Origin: Naematelia aurantialba
Lineage: Eukaryota > Basidiomycota > Tremellomycetes > Tremellales > Naemateliaceae
NCBI GenBank assembly: GCA_021527695.1
Contig: JAKFAO010000010.1
Span: 558,001 to 622,000 of the forward strand
Reading direction: 5' to 3'
DNA length: 64,000 bases
Program-made: the position numbers and the translations under genes
The notes under the pieces: generated by a model
What the model was told of the DNA's origin: nothing
The model's database searches: none
The model's input: only the letters and a program-made list of their open reading frames with translations
In this document: positions 21,261 through 33,829 of the stretch, piece after piece
Layout of the letters: each line of letters starts with the position of its first letter
How positions within the stretch are numbered: the stretch's first letter is position 1

Positions 21261-23354
21261 ATGGCCCGAGACCTAGGCTACCTAGCTCCAGACTACACCG
21301 TCCCGTGCTCCGACGCACCGGAGGCCGAGCCGGATGGAGGGCCACTGTGTAGGGCAAAGATACTGGGGGTCTATGTGGACAGTGCTTCGTTCAGGTGCGT
21401 ATTCCAACTCTTGCCCGCCCCTTGTACTGTGGCACGACGCCTGAATTTCCCACTCCCTCTTCGGCCGCTCCTCCCCCTCCCCTATTCTCCTGTACCCCTC
21501 TCACAGCAGGCTTCGTGAAGACTTCTGAACTGCATGGGGAGGAAGGACGGCGTGACTCTGTAGTCAGATATGGGGACGCTGATCGCCCCAGCATGTACGT
21601 CAAGTCCATCGCTGTGGCTATGCAGGCGCTATGTATCGTCTCGGTCGCGCCTCTTGCCGATTCTCGTGAGTTCCCATGTCTCCTCTCTCCCTTCAGGCCT
21701 CGGCTGAGACGACATACCACGCGGCGCTCACCCCACGCAGCCTACTGGCGAAAGCGGTTGCTCATCGCGTTCGCGTACACCGGCTCCGTTGCGGGTATCC
21801 TCCTCTTCCTCCTGCCTGCCAGTCCCGTCCTCGCTGGCCTGTTGACCATTCTCGGAAATATTGGCTACGCCACATCGATCGTCTGTCAAAATGCCTTTCT
21901 CCCGCAACTCGCCCAAGAAGACGCCGATATCGTCGTATCTCGAGACGTCCAAATGGGACGGGAAGCACTAGGCGACCAAGGCGAGGGCGAGGGCCAGAGC
22001 CTCCTTGCAGAGAGTGTCAGAGCCATCTCCGCTGAAGATCTCGCCGAGAACGACGTGGTCGGCTCTGATGCATCTGTCGGCAGCGCGGGGAAGCACAAGG
22101 CGTCAGCGCTGTCGCTCGCCACCTCGCGAATCTCCTCAGCAGGTACAGCCCTGGGATTCTTTTCGGGTGTGGTCGTGCTGGCGCTCTTGACCGTGCCGGT
22201 GATGGCGACGGGAGGATCTACTATGGGTCTCCGCCTGGCAGTCGGGTTGTCAGCGCTGTGGTGGGCTATCTTTACTGTCCCTGCATGGCTTGGGCTCCCG
22301 TCGGGACCTGAGAATGGGACCGGCCATGGGATCGGAAACAAGGGCGGGAATGGGCTCGGTGAGCAGGGGTGGACTGTCGGCTGGAGACGGGTGGGAGCGA
22401 TGATCAGGCCGAGCGAGATACGTAGTCTGCCAAACCTGTTCATCTTCCTCTCTGCCTGGATTTTCCTCTCGGACGGTGAGTCGCTAGTTCCCGTTTTTTG
22501 GTCAACAAATCCTCCAACACATTCCACCTCCATTCATGATGTTGGCATCGTGATTGCATGCACGTTTAGGGAACATGTTTGGGAATTTGAAGAGGGTGCT
22601 GATGAAAGCTTTCCGTGACAGGGTTCCACACCACGAGCTACACTGCAATCTTGTACGCCTCTTCGACACTCAAGATGGCTGCCGCCAAGATAATCATCAT
22701 CGGCGTGCTGGTCCAGCTCGCAGCGGTCTTATCGTCAATCTATGTCCCGCGCCTACAAAGGACCCTAGGGTACTCTAACCTCAGAGTGCTGATTTGGGTT
22801 GTCCTGCTGGCCCAGATTCTGCCGATATATGCTTGTCTCGGCCTGGTATTGCCGTTTGGAGGGCTGAGGACCCAAGGCGAGATGTACGTCGCCGCGACGT
22901 GGTTTGGCGTTGTAAGTCGAGAGCCCGCTAGGATAACACGTACAAGAGGACGAGTAGTCAAGCTGACGGCTTCAAGCTGTACGGGCCGTTCAATAGCTAC
23001 TCGAGAGCAGTATATGCAGAGTTGATTCCTCCGGTACGTCAGTGGTAGAACCCTCCCCTCCTCCTCCCCCCCCGCGAGTGGCGCTCCCGGACTGAGCCTT
23101 GCTAAAACTGGACCTAGGGCCACGAGTCATCCTTCTTCTCGCTCTTCTCCCTCACTGACAAATCCGCCTCGTTCCTCGGTCCCGCCGTCGTCGGTCTCAT
23201 CGCCGATACCACAGGCAACATCCGCTTCGGCTTCCTCTTCCTGCTGGTGCTCCTTGTTGTGCCTGTGCCGATCTTGCTCCGCGTCCGTCCGTCTCGCGGT
23301 ATCGACCAAGCGCGACTATGGACCGAGCGGCGCAACATCGCAATGCCTGATTGA
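21261..23354 (+). CDS. ATG22: Atg22-like vacuolar amino-acid effluxer (MFS)
   Basis: Multi-pass vacuolar membrane protein of the Atg22 branch of the major facilitator superfamily, which exports amino acids recycled by autophagy. The start MARDLGYLAPDYTVP is followed by CRAKILGVYVDSASF. After the first introns come membrane spans AYTGSVAGILLFLLPASPVLA, ALGFFSGVVVLALLTVPVMA, LRLAVGLSALWWAIFTVPAWL, LFIFLSAWIFLSDGFHTTSY, IIIIGVLVQLAAVLSSIYV and LIWVVLLAQILPIYACLGLV. The family signature near the C-terminus is clear (GPFNSYSRAVYAELIPPGHE, FFSLFSLTDKSASFLGP). The end is RNIAMPD, stop 23352-23354. The structure between 21395 and about 21570 is unresolved: the first AG after the donor gives a stop unless a tiny exon is used, and the usual first membrane span is not visible. 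Confidence 0.85.
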
Positions 23355-24013
23355 CCGTTGTCGTCCCGTCGTCTTGTCGTCCCTGCTGACTGAACACAAT
23401 GCATACCGTATACCAGCGCCACTGGCACAAGGCAAGAACAAAAGGCATAACGAGATTGGGGACAAGCTGAAACGATGCTCTCCTTTGGGGGAAGGCTTTG
23501 CCACTGATGCTTCCCAAACTATCGTCCCCAGCGGCTGGCTGATGGCATTTGGGTGAGCCATGGGTAGCGACAGGCAGCGACGAAGACGTATCACCCAGCA
23601 CGCATGACAGCGGAAGACGCTACGAAGCGCACAACGAGCTCGGCGTGAAATCCTGGCAGACACGAGGAGACCTCCTCACTACTCGCGACTCGTCACCCTC
23701 CTTTGGTGCCAACGTCACTCGGATCACTCCGAACCCCATCATTGACAGCGGCTCATTATCCTCCTCCATCATACTACTTCAGCATCTCTCTCACAAAGTC
23801 GGCGACCGTCAGCAGCATCTGCGTGACCATCTACGATTCTGCTCAACGGGCTGGTATTCTCTTCCCGACCACCTTGTGTCAAGGACCATCCTGGGCTTCT
23901 GAGCTTCCTCGACTGCAGACCGTCTCGTTGACTGAATTTCTACCCCTCAGCAACGCCTGGAAAGGAGGAAAACTCAGCTGCAGGTGATATTCTCACTCCC
24001 TTCTGCACCTGGC
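23355..24013. other. Intergenic region between ATG22 and the downstream unknown gene
   Basis: This 659-nt spacer between two plus-strand genes should hold the ATG22 3' UTR and the promoter of the next gene. No splice-supported coding sequence, repeat or RNA gene was seen. Confidence 0.45.
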
Positions 24014-27000
24014 ATGCCAACTCAAGTCATCCATTCCCGCACAGAGGCACGCTCGACAGGTCATCAAGGCGGAATGCGAAATGCACCATCGGGGAACATG
24101 GGTATGGGAGGTGCCATTGGCCAAGGTGAGTTGATGTCTCCCCTCTCCTATAGCCTCTTCTCCCTTTCTCACCTTCCTCGACAACTCCGTCGCCGTCACC
24201 CATACCCCCTCCAGGAATCTTCCATTACTCTCTGCATCCTTCTCTGCTTGCCTTTCCGATACACCATACACCTCGCTCGTCAATCAACGTCCTTTGCTTG
24301 CGGACGTGAAGACAGCCGGATGCGGCCCACCATCCGTCCCCATTCAGCTTGGCCTGGTCTCGTCTGTCCCGTGAGACGATGCGGTTCTTCGGAGAATGGT
24401 CACAGTCACATTCCGCTCTCGTCACTCGACGATACCCCCGCCCCGATCTTACCTCCATACCATGTCAGCGCTGACAACTCTGACTCGCCCATTCACCATC
24501 TCCACCTACGATCCTCCCTCCACCCCCATCGCACTTGCTGCTGCGAACGAATCGGACGAAACGGTTGCAGGGAGGCGCAAGACGCCCCCGCAACAAGACT
24601 CGGAGGGATCAGGCAGAGGAATTAGACCCCCAGGACAGTCGCCTCCGTAAGTCTATGCATCTTGTCCTAGAGCTCAACTGGCCCGGTTACTGACATTTAA
24701 TCTCGACAGCACGCACGAGATAGGTGATGCTCAATTTCCCCAATTCTCCATGGTGGGCTAACGTCAGTAGTGACCGAGTGGATGAAGAGGTTGGACCTCG
24801 AAGACGACGGGCAGTCCCAAGAAGGCATGTTTGGACCATATGCATCTCGTGAGTCCTTGGTGTTGGACAGGCTGCGCTAAAACCCGCAGAACGAAGCTCG
24901 CAGATCCAGTCTCGGACTCAGCCGCCGGATACAGCCGCCCCTGGTCCTGCTTCTAGGCCAACCCATCCATTCGCCTACAACGCGACCGGGACGGTGCCTT
25001 TCCAGATGCGAGACGATAATGCCGAGATGGGGGCGACAGACTACCTCTCAGAGCAAGTGGCTGCTCAGCAGCGATCCGGTAGGCCAGAGAGCGATCTCCT
25101 GAGCAGAGGCGCTGGTGTCCCGGGTGGCGCCCGCTCGGCCGCACAGGCCGGCATGGCTCGACCGTCAATCAGCCGCGACCAGAGTCCCGGTATGGGTACG
25201 TTCGGTAGGGATGGAAGCCAGGCACCAGTGAATGCTCAAAAATCGGTACGAGGTGCCAGTTCCTGTGACGCGTCGTAGACTGATATCCGTAGTCACCGAT
25301 AAAACGAGGTCGTAAAGCTGTACCAGCAGAGCCAGGCTCAATGCCGCCGGATATTCCCTTGCCTCCGCGACCGGCCAAGTCTGCTGTAGGGACAATGCAC
25401 ACCTTGGAATCAGCCGCGCTGCCAGAAAGCGCAACGATCGCTCCTCACGTGCACCACCCTCACCACGACTATGCGTTTGATCCGGCAGAAGCACAGCGAA
25501 AACAGTCTGAAGCGATGGCTCATGCGGCCGCCCTCGCTCGGCTAGAAGCTGCCAGAGTCCATCAACCAGCGCGCCCGGATGGCGTCAAGGGCCCTCGGGA
25601 AACTTTCGAGACTATGACCAGCGAACCTTCTTTCGGGCACTTGTATCATCGAGATGGTCAGGCCATCACTCGGGAGACATCGATGATGCCACCTCCCCGT
25701 CAGCCCGACGCCTGGCAAAGGGAGGGTATCGAAACCCCATTCTTCCGGATTCCGTTTGGCATTCCTCTGAGCGCGCAGATACCGCGTCCCATGCTGGTGA
25801 CTCGGCAAGGCACGAGTATCGGCTTTGGACTTGGCGGGATCCCTCCTCCCCACTTGACAGCCGAGATGGACGGCGGGCCACGGCTGGTACCAGTAGAAAG
25901 TCCCGAGACTGTCGGTCGCAAGACGCCAAAGAGTGCATATGTGGAGAGTGTGGAAGATGTAGGTCGATCTCTTGCAGCACTGCAGACAGTCAGAGCCTGA
26001 TGAGTATCACAGGAACAAGCACCGCGCACGATCGCGAAAGGAGCACCGAGTATGGGTACGGGAGTCGGGCAGGAGACAGAAGTGGATAACCTCCCTGAGC
26101 GGCCGCCGAAAGCTGCGTCTCGGACGACCGCGCCTCTACGAACGCATCGCCCACAGGTCCCAGACCCTACTTCGTCCCGCCTGCCGATGTCGACCCCTAA
26201 GAGCCAGGCCGCATCTTCCATCAAAGCGCCATCTGACGTTCCGGCCTATCGCTCGAAAACCCGAAGTGCGCATACGCAAGCAAGTGACTTGATCTCAAAT
26301 GCCAGCACAACTACAATGGTCGCTCCCAAAGTCGAGACTGTCTCTGTGAATGGCTCAATCGCGCCCACGACCGTCAGCAATGTCAAGAAGATTATCAACG
26401 ATAGCTCTTACCATGATGAAGTGTTGTGTCAGCTACTCGATGGCTCTCGGTTGAACCTGTTGGGCAGCGCTGCCAAGCAGGCTTTACTCCGCGCTGCAAG
26501 AGCGCGAGTGATCGAACTGAGAGATTTGAGAGCGAACGGCGACGTAAGTCAGGCCCTTTCTGCTGTGATACTCTCGCACTCTTTGTACTGCTGTTTCACA
26601 CGTCCGCACTCTCTGCGGCTGGCGGTCCTGATACCTTGATACTTCTTGTTTGGCTGTCCTGATACGTTCGCAGCTCGACGAGGTTGTGCCCGATCTACCA
26701 TCACTTTCACAGCTGGGGAAAGGTAAACGCGATAAAAAGGCAAGGAAAGGTCGTTCGGTCGAACGATCTCATCGATCTCGAGAGGACAAGACAGTTCAGC
26801 CTCGTAGCGCCAGCGAAGGTCTGGCAACTGTACGTGATGCTTGGTTATTGTCTCTTACTCTCTTTCTCTCTGACCTGCACAGCCTGCTGCCTCGCCGCCA
26901 CCGCCTTGGGCTCAGAGTGTAAGTTGATTGCGTACAATGTTTCCCAGGCGTACGGACCGACGTGAGCTCACATATGACAGTTGATTGATCGTTTGGCTAC

Positions 27001-29371
27001 CTTTGAAGCGCGGTTGGATCAAGTTGCCGCTCAAGACCGAGACTTTCCTATCACGGGAGAGCAAGCAGAACCAGATGCTGCTCCAAGCCAGGACCTTAAC
27101 CTTGACATGCTTCATGATCTCATGTTCGACATCCCACCCTTGGCAACCGCTGGTCTTGGGGGTATATTCGGGCTTCCGATGCAGCACTTTGGACCCCATC
27201 GACCCGATCTGCAAACTCAGCAGAATCCAAGCGCTGGTGGTTGTGCAACCCCAAAGAGGAGTGCCTATCTTCAAACCCTCTCCCCTAGTGATCGGACTGT
27301 CCGCGAAGGTACCGGAGACAACCTGCAGTGGGGTTCCGAAGTCGAGATGCCAGCCTTGGGCGAATCGGTTTCGTCGCCCCAAAAGACAGGTCCGCCGATT
27401 ATCAATATCCAAGCTCCGACGGAAAGCCATATGACGAGATCGCAACGTGCGGTCACTCAAAGCGCACGATCAAACGGAGCTGAGAAACTGCCTCCGACGG
27501 TGGAAACGAACCCAGGCGAGAATTCCGGGCAAGAGATATTCGGAGATGGGGCAGCTGCTATGCCTGATCCCCGCGACCGAGATTTGCCTCCAACACCTTC
27601 CGAGAGCATTCGATCACATTTTCCGCATCAAGATGCGCAATTGCCTACGACAGATGCCTCAAGCGATCCGCTGGCAGTGAGAATCACTCAGCCCGCCGGT
27701 GTATCGACATTCCAATCCGCCGGACCATCCACGTTCCCTCAAGCAGACCTCGGAGCTTCGAACTCGATTCCTGTGAAAGGGGGTGGGGTGTACCGCGCGG
27801 CTCAAACTACTTACCAGACGGCTCTCGAGACACAACCGTCTACCGAATCCATCGTAGACAAGCTCATCATCCATCCGAAGGCGACCAGTGGTAACGACAG
27901 TGGTGTCAGTGGTGGCGGCAAGCTTACGATTTGGGACGCGATCGGCCAGAGGCTCTTCAACTGGGCTGTTCTGTGGACGGAAGAACAGCTCAAGCATGAA
28001 CTTGAAGAGATCAGTCTGGGAAAGCAGGTCAGTCTCGGTCGTGCTCTGCGGTCTGTCATTCGATCTGAGAGCAACGCTGATCACCTCAGGTGGATGATCT
28101 TGCTCTGACAATCTGGTTCATGAATCAATACAAACGGTAGGATCACTCGTATCCTTTCTGTAATGTGAATGGCTGATCGAAGTTGCTCAGCTTGATTCGA
28201 CGGAGTCTCTCGCATGATCCACCTGTGGCGTGCGAGAAGATGATCGTACCGCCTTTGGTGTCTGAGGCGATCAACAAGGCGGTCCATAGCGTCAGCTGCC
28301 TCATTAGGTATCCAGCAAAGCTGACGGCAAAATAGCAGAACTTTCAGACTGCGGTGCAACTGCTTCGAGACTTGTGGCATTGTGAGTCGTGTGTCTGTGT
28401 CCTGTATCTCCGTCATACCTTTGTCCAGTCTACGCCAACGCCCTTGCAAAACTCACCCAGCCTATATCTATGTCCCACACATCCTAGGCCCAACCTGTCC
28501 GTGTCCAGTGTCGCTGACGAAAGCAAGCATTCGGCTTTCAAGAGCGGCCACGCGTCGTCATTGCCCTCTCGAGGCACCGGAATGAGGTGATCCCATAACG
28601 GCTGGAGTTCCAACGCTGACATGAGCAGACTCACCAATGGTCCGCTCACCGCTTCGACCTGATCACTCACAAGATGGTGACATATCGCGTGACCTCGTTT
28701 GGCGATACGCTAGGCGACGGCCGGCCGTTCATGTGTACGTGGCTCCATCCTTGCCGGCCAAGCTCCAGTGATGATATTCTTCTCTGATACTGTTTGAATT
28801 AGGGTGGCACGCACTGCGCGAAGCGTGGCCAGAATGCCATATCCCCGAACCATCTGAAATGGCTCATCGAGTCGAGACGGTCCAAACGCCGGTGGAGGAC
28901 AAGTACAAAAACTCATTACTCGCTGCGAATATGGCCAGAAACCTCCTCCTGTGAGTTTACGACCGTCTGCCTATCGTACTTCCCACCACCTACCTCTGTA
29001 TCGTCACACCTTCACACCGTCGCACCACGTACTGTCACACCGTACCATGACGACAGTGCACCATACATCTGGCTGGGGCCTAGCGACGACTGACGCGGCA
29101 CAGTGGCTACAAGGTCGAACGCGAGTGCAATCTGGACCAAATGCGGGAAAACGTCTTTGAAGAGGTGAGTGATCTGCTCTACTCTCCTCCCGCCCTAGGC
29201 GACGATTGGGCTGAGGTTACTTTACGCCAGTCGATGCTGATGATTCCCAGGTCAGAGTCCTGTACAAGCGGAAGAAGGCGGGGGATCTGACCGTGTCGAG
29301 CGACACGTATGTGCGCGGATCGCCCGATCGCGCGAGTCCCGCAGCCACTGCTCCACCGATACGAGTTGCTT
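24014..29371 (+). CDS. Large low-complexity protein of unknown function
   Basis: I do not recognise this gene. A long exon chain can be followed. It starts MPTQVIHSRTEARSTG at 24014, then a 445-nt intron (24126-24570), then GRRKTPPQQDSEGSG and PPTHEIVTEWMKRLDLEDDG. A long Pro/Ser/Gln-rich central part follows (25000-27900). Ordered segments are NVKKIINDSSYHDEVLCQLL (about 26380), a helical block TIWDAIGQRLFNWAVLWTEE (about 27930), AVHS+QNFQTAVQLLRDLWH (28280-28380), and a C-terminal block HRFDLITHKMVTYRVTSFGD to YKVERECNLDQMRENVFEEV, ending at 29371. The joints between 28435 and 28640 could not be resolved, so two adjacent genes are possible. The mix of disordered middle and helical ends suggests a scaffold or nuclear protein, which is only inference. 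Confidence 0.6.
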
Positions 29372-29916
29372 AAGAGAATGTGGGGACAGCGCTTGTGGAT
29401 GGTGTTTATTTGGGAAGGCTTGGTTTGATTTATGGTAACGTTTCGAGCGGCCGGGGGGGAAGTATCAGTGGATTGGTTGTCGATGTCGCGGAAAGAACGT
29501 TGAGTAGCAGCCTTGTGAGCACCTATCGAGCAAACCGACCTTCCGTGCAAAGAGCTGGCGGGAGAGGGACCTATCTGTTTTGTAAGGATGAATCCGTCGT
29601 GTGACAACATAGCTTGGAGGACGTCCACGAGTGCCTGGAAACAGCAATCCATTCAAGACTCAGTTACTGCACTTGTCCGATAAACCCAAATAATGTAAAA
29701 TGTCCCTGTCCGTTGTCCTCGATCCCATGTCTCTGTCCCATGTCCCGCCCATGTCCCAAATGACATCGCCTATGGCCTGTGTCTGACCTGTGGCCATGTC
29801 CATTCTCCATTCACCATTCTCCACCGTTGCCAGCCCTGACCCCCCCCCGCCACATTCCTACTCGTCTGGAGTATCCTGTTGCTAGCCCAAGTGATCACGC
29901 CTGTCAAGCAATGCGT
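29372..29916. other. Convergent spacer with CCATGTCCC-like short repeats
   Basis: 545 nt between facing stop codons. Between about 29698 and 29830 the pentamer TGTCC recurs many times (CCATGTCCC, CTGTCCC variants), a degenerate short-unit repeat that extends to the poly-C at 29840-29848. The rest is unremarkable 3' flank. Confidence 0.5.
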
Positions 29917-32900
29917 CTACGGCGTCCGTTCGTCGAACATGGGCGTGGCAGACCGGCTCGCGCGCTGGGCGAGGCCCAGGTCGCTGAGGTTGACTCTACT
30001 CGAGTTGCGCGACAGGGTGTGCTCGAAGCCGCGGGTGGTGGTCCCCGCAGTCGGGGTCAGCACGCCACTCGGCGACTGGTCCCCAGTGACGTCGTACCCC
30101 CCGCCGCCGTTTGTCATCCCGATGCCCATGCCCATGCCCATGCCCATCCCATTGTTATTGTTATTGTTATTGCCACTGGACGAGGCAGCCGCGGCCGCGT
30201 TGAGCGACAGCATCGGCATCGGCATCGGCGGGTCGTTCCAGCCCCCGCCGATCCCCCGATCAGGCGACGACAGCGACAGCGACGCCATGCTGGAATCCTG
30301 GCGTGTCCTGAAGATCGCGCCAGACGCCGTCGAGACCTTGAGCCCGCGAGGCGGCGACGACGTGGTGGACGGGCCGGGCGACGTAGACAGGGACGTCGAG
30401 CTGGCCTGCGCGGAGAGGGTGCGTGATTCTGGCGTCGTCGACGGCGGTCGCGGAGACGGGACGTTGAGTGACCCGTTGGCCATGGACGTGGACGTGGACG
30501 TGGACGTCGAGTTCAAGAACCCGCCACCCGCGCTGCCGCCGATCCCGCCACCACCCATACCGCCGATCCCACCCATACCACCTATACCCGCTATCCCCCC
30601 GATGCCCCCGATTCCGCCCATGGGCGACGCGGGCTGCGAGAGCCCCAACGACAACGACGAATAGCCGGTCGACGACGTGAGGGGGAGCGTCATGTGCCGA
30701 TTACTGCGCGACGGGCGGTGCGGATCGAGCGCGCGGCGGAGGTAATTCGTCATTCTCCGGCTCCATAGTCGCAGTCTGCCTGTACCGATCGTTACGCGCG
30801 ATGCCGGCGCCTTCGACATGCTGAGCATCGGATAGTCGTATCCCTCTTCCAACGACGAGTAGCCACTCGAGTACCCGTCGTCTTTCACTTTGGACCCGAA
30901 GAACGAGTTGAATGACCGCGACAGCCAACCAGGCAAGACTCCGAGGCCGAGGCCAGAACCCACCTGGAATGGATTCTCGCCAGACACGCTCCGCTTGCGA
31001 GCACGCCGCGGGGAGGTCGCGCGCCGCCGACGAATCGCAGTTGCAAGGCACGACAGCACGGCAAACGCGACGAACGCGTACGCCCACAGCGCCTGGATGC
31101 CCATGTCCTGCATCTTCGCCTCAAAGCGACCCAGCCCAACGCCACTCCGCAGCCGGTCCGACCACGCTTTCTCGACCGCCGCAGATCGAGGCGCAACAGC
31201 CTTACTGGCCTCAATCACCATTTTGCCCAGCGTCCACGAGATGGCCGTCTCGCCGACTTCGTCCATGCTCTGGAAGTGCGGGTGCGGGTTCTGTAATCCC
31301 TTACTCCGCGCCCGACGCTCTGCCTCAGCATTGGTGTCTCCCAACGAACCGCCGGTGAGCGTGTCGTTGCCTCCCGAGTCCACTAGGCGCGGGATCCCAA
31401 TCCCCTCGTGCAACACGTTGGATACCCATGCACCCTTGAAGCATTGCATCTGAAGTCGAGCGAGGTCCAGCTGGACGCATACAGTCAGTTGCCTGCCCGG
31501 ACTTGGGGAGGGAATGGAGACAGGAGATTGAGGTCAACAACTCACGCTGGCATCATTCCTGCCCATCTCGTCGGTGACTTGCACCTCGATATCACTCCAT
31601 GTGCGCGCACAGTACTCGCTCATCCCCTTCTCCCATTCCCCCCAGTCCCACACTCCACCCAGGCCCAGCACCTGCTGCGCGGTATACCAATACTCGCTGA
31701 TTCCAATGAAGCCCCGTTGATCTTCTCGCCCAAAATCGATATGCGGCGTGGGTATTCCGCCAAACAGGCAGTGCTCCGTTGGGCACGGTGCAGTGTGGTC
31801 GAGAAGGGGAAGTAGTTGCGTGAGGCAGGTCGAGAATGATCCAGTGCCGAGGAACGGGGGATGTGATACTGGATCCGTGGAGGGTATAAGGAGCTCATTA
31901 GGGAGGCAAGGGTCAGGAATAGGTGTGATGACGTCCGGCAATGTCGAGGTCGGTTGTGTTGCTCGCCAAGCGGAGATGAGGGATGCTGCATAGCGGTCTC
32001 GTGCGCGATTGGTGCCAAAGCCAAGCCATGACGCAACGAATACCGGCCATTCCACCTCCTCGCCCGACAGCAGCCTCAGAGATACCTTGTTCAAGTCGTT
32101 TCGTGGGAACGCGGATCGGGCCAGTTCCAGTTCCGAGGGGGAGAACGCAAGTTGGGTAGAAGCTCCGCCCATGTCGAGGAAGCCGAACGTGGGAGAGTGG
32201 TGGCTCACGTCCACAGGGGTGACCGAGTCGCTCGAAGAATCAGGTGGGGGATCAGCGAGGGGCGCAAGCGGTAGCAGGGCCGTCGGTTCGCCATCTGTTG
32301 CGGAGCCAGACCTGGATGGGTCCGGGGCATGTCCAAACCCATCCATGAGGTAGTTGACAGCCACCCATCCCCACATGCCCTCTTCTTCCCCGGAAATCAC
32401 TCTCACATTATCTCCACATGGTCCAGCCGATGATGGGCCATCAACCTTGAAGGGGTAGTCCTTGCGGATCATGTCGCATGCGGTCTGGAGGATCTGTTTA
32501 CGAGAAGAGTCAGGTAGCAGTCGCATACCGGCTGTTGCTAAGAGGTAAATCGGTGTGGAAGAGTGTTGTGATGGAGGTATTTGCTGTAGCGCATGCGAAA
32601 GCAATGGTGACAGATAGTTTGGGACATCGGCAGGAGCTACAGAAGATATACCTGCCATGGGTCAGACTCCTCTCTCCGGTACATAGGCAACTGGGATCTA
32701 GACTGGTTATAGACTGGGTATGGACTGGTATAGGCGGCTCACCAGGTTCGACTCGCTTGACCCAGCCTTCCCCTTCGACTCCCTTGCCAACTCGGACAAG
32801 CCTCCGCAGAGCAACTCGCTGCATTTCACCCTCGCGCTGTTTCCCCTTTCCCTTCCAGTCATGCTTCATCCACCACCACTTTCTCTCATCATGCCCTCGC

Positions 32901-33049
32901 GACGCTTGTGCTTGCCGAACCTCGTTGAGGATCTCTGCGCGCTCGAGATCTGGATCGCGCCACGAGTAGATCTGCAATCGCGAGCCGGACGAGCCGGCAT
33001 CAATGACAAGTGCATAATGAGTGGTGGTTGAAGAGATGGAGGGTGCCAT
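29917..33049 (-). CDS. YND1: Golgi apyrase (GDA1/CD39 nucleoside phosphatase), Ynd1-like
   Basis: Membrane nucleoside di-/triphosphatase that hydrolyses GDP/UDP in the Golgi lumen and supports glycosylation. Three exons fit: 32743-33049, 31546-32651 and 29917-31470, giving 988 aa. Apyrase conserved regions are visible: ACR1 VIDAGSSGSRLQIYSW at the N-terminus, YLLATAGMRLLP, MWGWVAVNYLMDGF, ACR4 FLDMGGASTQLAF and LQMQCFKGAWVSNVLHEGIG. One strong membrane span follows (ALWAYAFVAFAVLSCLATAI). The cytoplasmic tail after it is about 360 residues, much longer than in S. cerevisiae Ynd1. It contains simple repeats: (GGI)n/(GGM)n encoded at about 30530-30620, an Asn run plus (GM)n at 30123-30172, and (ST)n at 30485-30515. 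Confidence 0.92.
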
Positions 33050-33829
33050 TGGTCGGTCGGTCGAGCGGGGAATGGGAAGCGCTGCGGTCGAGGCTGGGGC
33101 TCATTGACCGGCGCTGCTGGTCGGAATTCACAGGCCGAGAGCTCCTTTTGATGGCCCAGATAGGAAGAGGCGGGTCGTGCTTGTGGTGAAATACAATTTG
33201 ATAGGAGAAGACGTCGAAGAGATACAGATCTCAGTGGGGAAATGCAGTTGGGCACTGTTTTCACCAGAATTCACGCGGGGGGGGGACACACGTCGAAACA
33301 AGCAAAGCTGCCCCGCAACAGGGAAAACAAAGTGCAAAGCCCTGGTAGTCCTAGCCATGCATAGCAACCCCCCTTGGCTTTTACTGCCTTGTCACAGCTG
33401 GTGGACAGCAACGAGCGACACTCGGAGGGCGATCACGAGGACAACGGAGAGCACCCGGGGGAAGCAGGCAAGGGCTAGATACCGAGTAGGCGCCCCCTTC
33501 CCGCCTGGCTTGCTGCTTTGAATTGCCCTTTGAGGGGTTCCCTGAGATGACAGGAGACACATACTCTGATTGGGTCACGGCCAATGTACATAAGTCCTCT
33601 CCAATGTACACTTTGCCAGAGAGTGCTACATGGTCAAGAGGGATCTACTCTAGGTGGTCATTGCTTTGGCACCGTTGAAGGGCGAGCGCGTCTCAGCTAG
33701 CTCCCCTTCTCGGGCAATCCTTCTCCACTCCTGCTAGCTGGCCAAATTGACATTCATCAGATGTCGTTACAGTCATCAAGTCGTTGCTATCGTCTTCATT
33801 TCCACCGCTGTCGTACACAGACGTCTCCT
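33050..33829. other. Intergenic region upstream of YND1
   Basis: 780 nt between the YND1 start and the stop of the LC7 gene, both on the minus strand. It contains a short G run near 33277-33286 but no gene, structured RNA or repeat array that I can support. It presumably holds the YND1 promoter and the LC7 3' UTR. Confidence 0.45.

Noticed and set aside
29840..30670. Long plus-strand open frames opposite the YND1 tail
   Set aside because: They arise from the GC-rich Gly/Ser/Asn repeat coding on the minus strand, which continues an unmistakable apyrase reading frame.
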